Below, in pieces: positions 35,625 to 43,408 of a stretch of DNA of 54,419 nucleotides. The notes under the pieces are model-generated. The model saw only the letters and a list, made by a program, of their open reading frames with translations, did no database searches and had not been told where the DNA came from. Position 1 is the first letter of the stretch. The number at the start of each line of letters is the position of its first letter. The translations under genes were made by a program, and so were the position numbers. The DNA comes from Bacillota bacterium (GTDB lineage: Bacteria > Bacillota > Clostridia > Acetivibrionales > DTU013): the NCBI GenBank assembly GCA_023399355.1, contig JAEWQC010000278.1:1-54419 (forward strand). The letters are read 5' to 3'.

Positions 35625-35879
35625 ATGGATATTGAGGAAAGAATCGCTCAGTGTATCGCACTGACACTAAAGGTAGAACCCGAAAGCATTAAAAATATGT
35701 CAGGAGATCAAAACTTAAGCACAATAGGAATGGATTCACTTAACAGTATAGATATCGTACTAAGTATAGAAGAGGAATTCGGGATAAACTTTACCGATGA
35801 AGATCTTCTTCTGCAGAACCTGAACACCGTCAGTAAACTCATACAAATTGTAGAACGAAAGTTATCGTGCAATGAATAG
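35625..35879 (+). CDS. Acyl carrier protein 3
   Basis: This 84-residue ACP has the motif LSTIGMDSLNSIDIVLSIEEEFG, with Ser38 as the 4'-phosphopantetheine site. The frame also opens at a GTG at 35580 inside the glycosyltransferase gene, but the ATG at 35625, with GGGGAGG 12 bases upstream, gives a normal ACP N-terminus. It overlaps the kinase-like gene by 8 bases. The region thus has two typical ACPs plus the ACP-like protein of the peptide operon. Two ACPs suggest that two different acyl groups are carried, for instance one from the adenylation enzyme and one from the BtrJ-like ligase. Confidence 0.9.
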   Translation: MDIEERIAQCIALTLKVEPESIKNMSGDQNLSTIGMDSLNSIDIVLSIEEEFGINFTDEDLLLQNLNTVSKLIQIVERKLSCNE

Positions 35880-36546
35880 TAAAATTGGAGTTTTTATAGT
35901 CTTTGAAGGAATAAGCGGCTGCGGGAAAAGCGAAAATGTGGAGAGTTTGCGAAGCTACTTGGTTAGCAAAGGATATAAAACCTGCATTATAGAATGGAAC
36001 TCCAATAAAGTCATCAGAAATATTGTTGAAAAAATGAATCGCCTCAATATTCTCACATCCGGCATTTATAGTTTTTTCCAATGGACAAGCTTCTTGATAG
36101 ACTACTTTTTTAAATTGATTCCATTGCTAAAAGAGAATACTGTTTTAGTGGCGGACAGATATGTATATACCGGTATGACGCGGGATATAGTCAATGGTGT
36201 GGGGCATACACCGGGAAGACTTATTTACAGGCATGTCCTTAAACCGAATTTGATTTTTTTCAATGATATAGATCCCGTCATATGTCATAACCGTATAAAA
36301 GAAAGAGGTAAAGTCTTATTTCATACAAATAAAATGATTAAGAGAAATAAAATTCTTAAAAATAAAAGCTTGTATTATCTAGTGAAATTAAGAAGGGAAT
36401 ACCAGCGTCTATTTAGCAGTCAGATGGTTAAAAAGGAGTCTCTCATCATACAGGTTAACGAGAATAGTGACATCATTATTAAATATGTTGAGGATTATAT
36501 TTCAGGTAAAAAAGAGATGAAAGAATATGTAAAAACATTCTATTGA
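35872..36546 (+). CDS. Thymidylate kinase-like P-loop protein
   Basis: The 224-residue protein has Walker A EGISGCGKSE (residues 12-21), a DRYVYTGMTRD motif like the DR-Y/F-x-x-S segment of dTMP kinase and an ERGK lid-like element. It is not a close housekeeping Tmk, because the lid and substrate loops differ and the C-terminal half is unusually basic. It starts inside the ACP3 gene. It may phosphorylate a nucleotide or a cluster-specific alcohol or sugar. A resistance kinase is another option. The true substrate is unknown. Confidence 0.7.
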   Translation: MNSKIGVFIVFEGISGCGKSENVESLRSYLVSKGYKTCIIEWNSNKVIRNIVEKMNRLNILTSGIYSFFQWTSFLIDYFFKLIPLLKENTVLVADRYVYTGMTRDIVNGVGHTPGRLIYRHVLKPNLIFFNDIDPVICHNRIKERGKVLFHTNKMIKRNKILKNKSLYYLVKLRREYQRLFSSQMVKKESLIIQVNENSDIIIKYVEDYISGKKEMKEYVKTFY

Positions 36547-36597
36547 AAATGTACCAAGATGTTTCGCTATAGCTATTCAAATAACAGGAGGTCATAA

Positions 36598-37311
36598 ATG
36601 GAGGGCATCAAGCTTTTTTGCCTGCCGTATGCAGGAGGCTCAGCAACAGTTTATTCAAAGTGGAGAAAATACCTGGACAAGGATATAAAGCTATGCCCCA
36701 TTGAAATGCCCGGGAGATCCGATAGATCCACTGAACCGTACTATAATAGCGTGGAAGAGGCGATCGACGATATTACGAACATAATCATGAATGAATTGGA
36801 AGAGGAAAGTGAATATGCAATATTCGGCCACAGCATGGGCAGTATTATGGCATATGAATTAGTCTGCCGCTTCAAAGAGAAGAACTTAAAACCTCCGATG
36901 CATGTTTTCTTTTCAGGAAGGTATCCTCCAAACATAAAAAAGGAAAGAACCTATAAGCATTTATTACCAGATGCGGAGTTTGAACAGGAAGCAAGGAGGT
37001 TCGGCGGGATGCCCGAAAATTTATTCAGGTTTGAAGGATTGCTGAAAACTGCAATGAAAACTTTGCGCGCTGATTATAAGGTGATCGAGACCTATGAGAG
37101 TGAACCTGCAATACATAAATTGAATTTCAATATTTCCGCATTGGCAGGCACGGAGGATGTGTTGGCTACACCTGTTGAAATGGCGGAATGGGCGAATTAT
37201 ACCGACAAGCAATGTGCCTTTTATTATTTCGATGGAGGCCATTTTTACCTCCACAATCATATGGAAAAAATAACACAAATTATTAATAATACCTTGGTTC
37301 TTAATAGATAG
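36598..37311 (+). CDS. Type II thioesterase
   Basis: The 237-residue alpha/beta hydrolase has the GrsT-like N-terminus KLFCLPYAGGSATVYSKW, the nucleophile elbow FGHSMG with Ser79, an Asp in GTEDVLATP and the catalytic His in DGGHFYLHNH. Such enzymes free ACPs or peptidyl carriers from wrong acyl groups or release intermediates. Its position between the ACP3/kinase genes and the BtrK-like gene supports ACP-based chemistry here. AGGAGG lies 7 bases before the ATG. Confidence 0.92.
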   Translation: MEGIKLFCLPYAGGSATVYSKWRKYLDKDIKLCPIEMPGRSDRSTEPYYNSVEEAIDDITNIIMNELEEESEYAIFGHSMGSIMAYELVCRFKEKNLKPPMHVFFSGRYPPNIKKERTYKHLLPDAEFEQEARRFGGMPENLFRFEGLLKTAMKTLRADYKVIETYESEPAIHKLNFNISALAGTEDVLATPVEMAEWANYTDKQCAFYYFDGGHFYLHNHMEKITQIINNTLVLNR

Positions 37312-37320
37312 GAGGGGGTT

Positions 37321-38565
37321 ATGGACGACAAGACCCTGAATGATATTGCCGAAGAATTTAATACACCTCTTTATGTATATGATACTCAAAAAATCCTTTC
37401 ACAATATGAACTGCTTAAGAATAGCCTGCCTGAAGAATTCGGGATATTCTATTCCATGAAGGCAAACCCGCTGTTAGGTATATGCCAGCTATTCGAAAAG
37501 ATGGGGAGCGGAATTGAGGCAGCATCCTCTGGAGAATTGCATACAGCTCTTGCGGCGGGATTTCCGCCGGAAAGAATTGTTTTTACAAGTCCCGGTAAAA
37601 CGGTTGATGAACTGGAATATGCAATTGAAAGCGGCATTTGCAGCATTAATATCGAATGCCTTGATGAAGCCAGGATCATTAATGATATAGCAATGAAGAA
37701 GTCGCGGAAGGTAGATATTTCTATTCGAATCAACCCGGACTTTGATGTCTCGGGATCGGGTATTAAAATGTCAGGTGTGCCGACTCAGTTCGGTATAGAT
37801 CAGATTCTGCTGGACGATGCATTTGATCAATTAAATTCCTTTTCAAATGTAACGGTGATTGGGTTACATATCTATACCGGTACGCAGGTGCTTCATGCAC
37901 ATAACATTCTCCTTAGTATGGAGCAAATTATTAAATTGGCATTAGAATTGTCAGAAAAGTATCACTTTGAGCTAAAATTTCTGGATTTGGGCGGAGGATT
38001 TGGAATTCCCTATTTCAAAGACGAGATTTATCTGGATATGGATATTCTGAGCAGCGGGTTTGCAGGGATGTGGGACAAGTATAAGGGCAGGCTTGCCAAA
38101 ACAAAGGTTTTTGTGGAAAGCGGGAGATTCCTGGTAGCGGAAGCGGGAACATATCTGATAAAGGTCTTATATAAGAAAGCCTGCAAGGGGAAGAAATATG
38201 TTGTCTGTGACGGGGGCTCAAATCAACATGCCTCTTCTGCATTCCTTGGAAGGCACATAAGGAATAATTTCCCCATGCATGTCCTGAACAAGACAGGAAA
38301 TGAAGAAGACATCAATGTAGTCGGTCCTTTATGTACACCTACAGACATCATTGGACAGAATGTGAAGCTGCCGGAGATGGTTCCTGGAGATATTGTTGCT
38401 ATTGAAAAGTCAGGTGCCTATGGAATTACTCAAAGTCCGGGATTATTCCTGAGTCATCCTCTGCCGGCCGAGGTGCAGTATTATGCAGGGAAGACGACAA
38501 TTTTGAGAGAACGGGGGAAAATGGAAGATTTCCTGAAAGGGCAAGCAGGCATAGAGATTATTTAG
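37321..38565 (+). CDS. BtrK-like PLP decarboxylase (DAP/ornithine decarboxylase fold III)
   Basis: The 414-residue enzyme has the alanine-racemase-type barrel of LysA-like decarboxylases: FYSMKANPLL with the PLP lysine Lys47, the glycine-rich FLDLGGGFG phosphate loop, VESGRFLVAEAG, and a C-terminal CDGGSNQH and GPLCTPTD segment. It is not the lysine-pathway LysA by context. It is next to an ATP-grasp ligase, ACPs and a BtrH-like protein, as BtrK is. BtrK decarboxylates gamma-glutamyl-S-ACP to GABA-S-ACP. The same reaction on an ACP-bound amino acid is proposed here. AGGAGGG is 4-5 bases before the ATG, and the gene follows the thioesterase by 9 bases. Confidence 0.8.
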   Translation: MDDKTLNDIAEEFNTPLYVYDTQKILSQYELLKNSLPEEFGIFYSMKANPLLGICQLFEKMGSGIEAASSGELHTALAAGFPPERIVFTSPGKTVDELEYAIESGICSINIECLDEARIINDIAMKKSRKVDISIRINPDFDVSGSGIKMSGVPTQFGIDQILLDDAFDQLNSFSNVTVIGLHIYTGTQVLHAHNILLSMEQIIKLALELSEKYHFELKFLDLGGGFGIPYFKDEIYLDMDILSSGFAGMWDKYKGRLAKTKVFVESGRFLVAEAGTYLIKVLYKKACKGKKYVVCDGGSNQHASSAFLGRHIRNNFPMHVLNKTGNEEDINVVGPLCTPTDIIGQNVKLPEMVPGDIVAIEKSGAYGITQSPGLFLSHPLPAEVQYYAGKTTILRERGKMEDFLKGQAGIEII

Positions 38566-38616
38566 GATTACAGAAGTTTCCATGCTGACAGCTTATTTAG
38601 AAATCTTTCGAGTACT

Positions 38617-39972
38617 ATGGAAAGAAAATTTAATTTGATTAATTATCTTACAGCTGAAAGAAACAAGGGCATAATAATCTGGATATGCAATATTGGTGCG
38701 GAGAAATACTGGGGAGAGCTCAGTGCAGGAATGGTTGACAGGGACGAAAATATTGTCGTCAACCGTATAGAAGAGATGAATCTTCTTGTTTGCAGGGAAC
38801 AGGATATAGTTATCCTGCGTAAGAAGCCGGAGGAAGAATACCTTAACAGGCTCAGAGAACTGGGATTTTCAATCCCGACAATCCTGTCGCCTCGAGAGGT
38901 GGATTTATTGACACCCATTTCAGAACTGGTACTAAAGGATGAAGGATTACTGCATGAGTTAAAAGCAATCGCTTCCAAAAAGGAGGAAGTATATTTTGTC
39001 CCCTATGCAGTTACTTCATTGGAAGAAAAAATTGCGGAGAAGGCCGGGTTGAAAATCATGGGGGCTCCTTCTTCTGTTAATGCGAAAGTGAATGACAAGA
39101 TATTTAACAGAGAGATCTCGGAAAAGCTTGGCTTCACGGTCTGTAAAGGCAAAGTGTGCAGCTCCGTTGACGAAATACGTCAGGAATATGAGGAACTTAC
39201 CAATGAGGAACCAGCCTTTGAGAAAGTCATTATAAAAGAACCGAGAGGCGCATCCGGTAAGGGTTTGTATATCATAGACAGTAAGGAGAAGCTTGAATCA
39301 AGCTTGCGGATGATCGCACGGTTTTCAAGGGGCAGGCCTGATGGTAAATGGCTGGTAGAAGGCTGGTATAAAAAGAAGTCCGACATAAATTACCAGATAT
39401 ATGTATCTTCCGATGGTGCAGTCCGGGTATTTTCAATTAAGCAGCAATTATTAAGGGACACTGTCTATATAGGTTCGAAAATGCCATCGGATTTAGAAGA
39501 TAATGTATTGAATTCCTATAAGGAATATGGGCGGAAGATCGGAGAATATCTGTTCGAGATAGGTTTCACTGGTGTTGCAGGTATTGACTCCATTATCACC
39601 GAGCAAGATGTTGTTATTCCAATTATCGAAATAAATGGACGATTTACTTTATCAACCTATATATCCTTTGCAGCGAATATATTTGGAAAGGCAAAGATCC
39701 TATCCAGGTACTTCCGGCTAACCCCGGATTCCCCTGTAGGGTATGCGGACATCTGCAGGGAGCTTGACAGGAGGGGCATTCTGATTAGCACCGATAAAAA
39801 GGAAGGTGTTTTTGTTTATACCTCCGGGACTCTTCCTGCCATGCTGTATGAAGGTGCTGAATATTATACAGGAAGAGCCTTTGCATTAATTATCTCTGAT
39901 TCCTGGGAGAAAGTAGAAGAATATAATTCAAAGCTTGGTTCTGTCATGGACGCATTTTCGAAACGCCAATGA
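38617..39972 (+). CDS. BtrJ-like ATP-grasp amino acid:ACP ligase
   Basis: The 451-residue protein has an ATP-grasp core from about residue 150 to 350, with nucleotide loop KVIIKEPRGASGKGLYII and the metal-binding PIIEINGRFTLSTYI near the end. The N-terminal Rossmann-like part (GIIIWICNIGAEKYWGE) and C-terminal helical part match the layout of BtrJ, which links L-glutamate to the ACP BtrI using ATP. It follows the BtrK-like gene by 51 bases. The ATG lacks a strong ribosome binding site. It is the last gene of the region, before a hairpin that can end transcription. Amino acid substrate is inferred from the BtrK/BtrH neighbours only. Confidence 0.78.
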   Translation: MERKFNLINYLTAERNKGIIIWICNIGAEKYWGELSAGMVDRDENIVVNRIEEMNLLVCREQDIVILRKKPEEEYLNRLRELGFSIPTILSPREVDLLTPISELVLKDEGLLHELKAIASKKEEVYFVPYAVTSLEEKIAEKAGLKIMGAPSSVNAKVNDKIFNREISEKLGFTVCKGKVCSSVDEIRQEYEELTNEEPAFEKVIIKEPRGASGKGLYIIDSKEKLESSLRMIARFSRGRPDGKWLVEGWYKKKSDINYQIYVSSDGAVRVFSIKQQLLRDTVYIGSKMPSDLEDNVLNSYKEYGRKIGEYLFEIGFTGVAGIDSIITEQDVVIPIIEINGRFTLSTYISFAANIFGKAKILSRYFRLTPDSPVGYADICRELDRRGILISTDKKEGVFVYTSGTLPAMLYEGAEYYTGRAFALIISDSWEKVEEYNSKLGSVMDAFSKRQ

Positions 39973-39981
39973 GTTTTAAAC

Positions 39982-40013
39982 GCATTGTTGACAATTGCAA
40001 TGCTTTTCGCTTA
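39982..40013. terminator. Hairpin ending the second biosynthetic region
   Basis: GCATTG (39982-39987) and CAATGC (39998-40003) form a short stem with a 10-base loop followed by TTTTCGCTTATTT on the plus strand. It lies between the convergent BtrJ-like and DUF362 genes. The stem is short, so strength is uncertain. Confidence 0.5.
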
Positions 40014-41162
40014 TTTGCTTTTCTTTCCCAGGAGTTTTCTTATGAGAGGCTTTTTAATGACGATGGCACCCTCGGGACATAATTCCTGGCAGCAGTAGCA
40101 GCGAATGCACTGATTGTACTTATAGGACGGAGGATTATCCTTATTGCCGTCATGCCAGTTGACGGCTTTGGGATCGACAGGGCACATCCTGACGCATACT
40201 CCGCATTTTTTGCATTTTGCCTTGATCATATACGGCCTTGGAACAATTGCATTATTTATCAGCTTTATGATGCCTCCGCCTATTTTCAGGCTTTTAAGCG
40301 GTTCACGGTCTACTTTGAACTTCAGGTTTGTAAAGCTGCCGATCGGATCTCCGACAAGCTCAATCTCACTTTCGTCATACTTGCCAAGCCCGGCTTCCTT
40401 CCCCAATGTTACAGTGTGGGAATATTCCGGGTTGACACCGATAATCCGGCAAACAGTGGCATCCAGAGCTACAGGATCTGCTGAAAGCAGGAGAAGCCCC
40501 ATTTTAACGGGGTCACCGTTCATCGGGCCATTGCCTTCCATGGCGATAATTCCATCCATGATATAGAGCCTTGGCTTGATAAAGGAATTTATATCCACAA
40601 GCATTTTTGCAAAATCATACGGATTGGGGAGTTTCACATGAAATTCGCCTTTCAGCATCCCTGGAACACAACCGAACTGGTTTTTTATTGAACCGGTCAA
40701 CTTTAGGAAGCCATGCGTCTTCAGTTTTGGCAGACTGATCAAACCGTCGCTTTCCAGAACACCATTGGCAAGGATTAATTTCCTGTTCTGGAGTGCTTCC
40801 TTGAAAACGACTTCTTTGCCATTGCTGAAATCAGCCAAAGGAATACCAAAATCGTTGGCAATATCAGCACAGCCGGATTTCTTTGCTGCATTTTCAGGGG
40901 AACTGAATCCCGGGGAGTCTCCATAGGTCAGATTTACACCTGTGCACTTAAAAATGTCAGCCACCGCTTTGAACACCATTGGGTGGGTAGTTGCAGCTCT
41001 TTCAGGAGGCAAGGCCATAATCCAGTTTGGCTTCAAAAGGATTTTTTCTCCGGGCTTTGCGTAAACAGAGGGGCCTCCGAGCAAATCAAGGCCTTTTTGA
41101 ATAGCCGCCTTTACTTCACTGTAATCATAGCTTTCGCATTTTATTAATGCAACTTTTGACAT
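40011..41162 (-). CDS. DUF362 domain protein with two 4Fe-4S clusters
   Basis: The 383-residue protein has an N-terminal DUF362 domain (about residues 30-240, with ILLKPNWIMALPPERAATTHP and LPKLKTHGFLKLTGSIKN). A bacterial ferredoxin domain follows with CKKCGVCVRMCPVDPKAV and CIRCYCCQELCPEGAI, each giving four Cys for a 4Fe-4S cluster. Electron transfer is clear, the reaction is not; the family is common in anaerobes. It is convergent with the BtrJ-like gene, and its upstream region holds a perfect palindrome shared with the next gene. Confidence 0.88.
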   Translation of the reverse strand: MSKVALIKCESYDYSEVKAAIQKGLDLLGGPSVYAKPGEKILLKPNWIMALPPERAATTHPMVFKAVADIFKCTGVNLTYGDSPGFSSPENAAKKSGCADIANDFGIPLADFSNGKEVVFKEALQNRKLILANGVLESDGLISLPKLKTHGFLKLTGSIKNQFGCVPGMLKGEFHVKLPNPYDFAKMLVDINSFIKPRLYIMDGIIAMEGNGPMNGDPVKMGLLLLSADPVALDATVCRIIGVNPEYSHTVTLGKEAGLGKYDESEIELVGDPIGSFTNLKFKVDREPLKSLKIGGGIIKLINNAIVPRPYMIKAKCKKCGVCVRMCPVDPKAVNWHDGNKDNPPSYKYNQCIRCYCCQELCPEGAIVIKKPLIRKLLGKKSK

Positions 41163-41189
41163 AGTATCAGCCTCATTTTCTTCTTGATG

Positions 41190-41213
41190 ATATCTATATT
41201 ATAATATAGATAT
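41190..41213. promoter_or_regulatory. Perfect 24-bp palindrome in the divergent intergenic region
   Basis: ATATCTATATTA (41190-41201) is followed at once by its exact reverse complement. Around it lie TTCTTGATG (41181-41189) and CATCAAGAA (41237-41245) in inverted order. It sits between the divergent DUF362 and HsmA-like genes and may be a shared operator. AT-richness makes chance possible. Confidence 0.45.
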
Positions 41214-41308
41214 TATCGCAGAAGTAAATAAATCACCATCAAGAATTAAAATGTTGCGGTTATATTTTTGCGAGGATTATCAAATTCTATATACTGCGGA
41301 GGTTTTTT

Positions 41309-41677
41309 ATGTTACTTTACGCTGTAATAAGCATTACTTTGGCACTTGTCTTTTATACGGTCGGCGTCTGGAGTGAAAAGATAGGCGGAAAGCTTCAAAA
41401 ATGGCATCTGATTGTGTTTTGGACAGGGTTTGCCTTTGATACCATCGGTACTACTTTGATGAGCAAACTGGCCCAAAACGGTTTTCAACTTGATTTTCAC
41501 GGGATAACAGGAGCAACTGCAATTATTCTGATGTTATTTCATGCAGTTTGGGCTTCGATTGTCCTGCTTCAGAATCATGAAAAAATGAAAATGAATTTTC
41601 ACAAATTCAGTCTTTTTGTTTGGCTGGTCTGGCTGATTCCCTATATTTCGGGCGCAATATTCGGTATGTCCATGTAG
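41309..41677 (+). CDS. HsmA-family (TIGR03987-like) small membrane protein
   Basis: The 122-residue protein has four predicted membrane helices, the conserved Trp-Phe-Asp core VFWTGFAFDTIGTTLM, and FHGITGATAIILMLFHAVWA with two His. These match a small conserved family with no known function. GGAGG precedes the ATG. A partial second copy of its middle part is found at 45447-45587. Confidence 0.75.
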   Translation: MLLYAVISITLALVFYTVGVWSEKIGGKLQKWHLIVFWTGFAFDTIGTTLMSKLAQNGFQLDFHGITGATAIILMLFHAVWASIVLLQNHEKMKMNFHKFSLFVWLVWLIPYISGAIFGMSM

Positions 41678-41901
41678 AAAGGTAAAGCGAATAACAGCAG
41701 ATGCTCCACTCATAAATTGCTCCTTTAAAATGATTTCGTTACCTATGAACCATTATACTTAATAAGAGTATAAAAGTCTTGTCAAGAATGGCGCGATCAA
41801 ATAATATTGAATGGGACTGACTTCAATGAACGGATCGCATCAGACATATATGGGATTTTAGCGGTATCATTTTTGTATTAATTATTTGAGGAGTGAATGA
41901 T
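41678..41901. other. Short gap without gene
   Basis: The 220 bases between the HsmA-like gene and the hydrolase gene show no open frame worth calling. A promoter for the hydrolase is expected here, but no strong boxes were seen. Confidence 0.4.
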
Positions 41902-43257
41902 ATGAGAAAAGGTTTTGCGTATTTTGTATTATCGATAATTTTATGTTTTACAATGATTGTCCCGTCGTTTGCTGAAAGTATTCCATCTCCATCTACTGCT
42001 GGACCCAGCGGGGATATTACTACTCTGGCAGGACAATTTATTGATGATCTCAAATCAAGTGATTATGAAAAGGCCGGTGCACTTTTGGATGATACCTTGA
42101 AAAACGCACTTCCCCAGGATAAGCTCAAACAGCTCTGGGATTCTCTGCAAGCTCAATCAGGTACATATGAAAAGCAAGTTGCCTCAAAGGTGGAAAAGGC
42201 CGATGCTTATCAAAACGTTACAGTAACTTGTCAATTTGAACAGGCATACATAGATTTCATCATCACTTTCGATGCCGCTGAAAAGATAGCCGGACTGCAC
42301 TTTAATCAGAGCACGTATACCGGTGACTCTGTAAAAATGCCCGATTCAGTAACTGAGAAGGATGTGACCGTGGGCAGTGGAGAATGGAAGCTGCCGGGAA
42401 CATTAACAATGCCAAAAGGCAAAGGCCCGTTTTATGCGGTAGTGCTGGTCCATGGGTCCGGCCCCAATGACCGTGATGAGACAATCGGACCGAACAAACC
42501 CTTCCGTGATCTGGCATGGGGACTTGCGTCGCAGGGCATTGCGGTATTAAGGTATGATAAACGGACAAAAGTGTATGCAACGAAATTGCAGGCAGCCGGT
42601 GGAATTATTACAGTAAAGGAAGAGAGCGTAGACGATGCATTGGCTGCGGTAACACTTCTTAAAAACACGTCTGGCATCAACAAGAAGAAAATATTTGTCG
42701 CCGGACACAGCCTTGGTGGTATGCTCATCCCCAGGATTGGTGCCGGAGATACCGGTATTGCAGGTCTTGTATCACTTGCAGGCCCTGCTCGACCCCTTGA
42801 AGATATTACGCTTGAACAGTGCGTGTATTTGCTCTCATTGGATACAGCCTCAGCAAAAGCGGATAAAGACAAATATCTTTCCCAAATAAAAGCTCAGGTG
42901 AAAGCAATAAAAGATCCTAAACTCTCAGCTAAAACGCCTGCATCACAGTTGCTGGGAATCCCTGCAAAATACTGGCTTGACTTGCGGGGCTATAATCCAC
43001 CTGCCGCGGCAAGCAGGTTAAAACAGCCCATACTCATACTGCAGGGCGGCAGGGACTATCAGGTGACTTCCGTAGACTTCAAGCTTTGGAAGGCTGGATG
43101 CTCCGCTAAAAAGAACATGACATATATGTTTTATTCCGATTTGAACCATCTTTTCATGACCGGAAAAGGGAAGAGCACACCGCAGGAATATGAACAGCCG
43201 GGTCATATCAGCGAGAAAGTACTTAAGGACATCGGTACATGGATAAAACGGAATTAA
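41902..43257 (+). CDS. Secreted alpha/beta hydrolase with N-terminal DUF3887 domain
   Basis: The 451-residue protein has a signal peptide (KGFAYFVLSIILCFTMIVPSFA). A DUF3887-like small domain of about 100 residues follows (FIDDLKSSDYEKAGALL), then a hydrolase domain with VHGSGPNDRDE, the nucleophile elbow VAGHSLGGML and a C-terminal Asp in GGRDYQV and His in DLNHLF. The frame opens at a GTG at 41893, but the ATG at 41902 follows GAGGAG by 8 bases. It is probably an exported esterase or peptidase-like hydrolase of unknown substrate. It stands alone. Confidence 0.88.
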   Translation: MRKGFAYFVLSIILCFTMIVPSFAESIPSPSTAGPSGDITTLAGQFIDDLKSSDYEKAGALLDDTLKNALPQDKLKQLWDSLQAQSGTYEKQVASKVEKADAYQNVTVTCQFEQAYIDFIITFDAAEKIAGLHFNQSTYTGDSVKMPDSVTEKDVTVGSGEWKLPGTLTMPKGKGPFYAVVLVHGSGPNDRDETIGPNKPFRDLAWGLASQGIAVLRYDKRTKVYATKLQAAGGIITVKEESVDDALAAVTLLKNTSGINKKKIFVAGHSLGGMLIPRIGAGDTGIAGLVSLAGPARPLEDITLEQCVYLLSLDTASAKADKDKYLSQIKAQVKAIKDPKLSAKTPASQLLGIPAKYWLDLRGYNPPAAASRLKQPILILQGGRDYQVTSVDFKLWKAGCSAKKNMTYMFYSDLNHLFMTGKGKSTPQEYEQPGHISEKVLKDIGTWIKRN

Positions 43258-43408
43258 TGGATTCCAGAAGGATAAATTGTCACTTAATTTGTTATTGCAC
43301 GGAGTAAGTGCTATAGTGGATTAGTTAGGAGTCATTGATGATGAGTGTTGAAAATAAGGATAAATATCTATTGGCAGCTTAAAGAAATATATTGTTGGGG
43401 GGAGAAAG

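Noticed and set aside
37321..38565. Housekeeping diaminopimelate decarboxylase (lysA)
   Set aside because: The fold fits, but the neighbours are carrier proteins, a thioesterase and an ATP-grasp ligase rather than lysine genes, so a BtrK-like role is favoured; not fully excluded.
43338..43382. 14-codon frame with TAGGAG site before the SPFH gene
   Set aside because: Too short to support as a gene and with no recognisable leader-peptide features.
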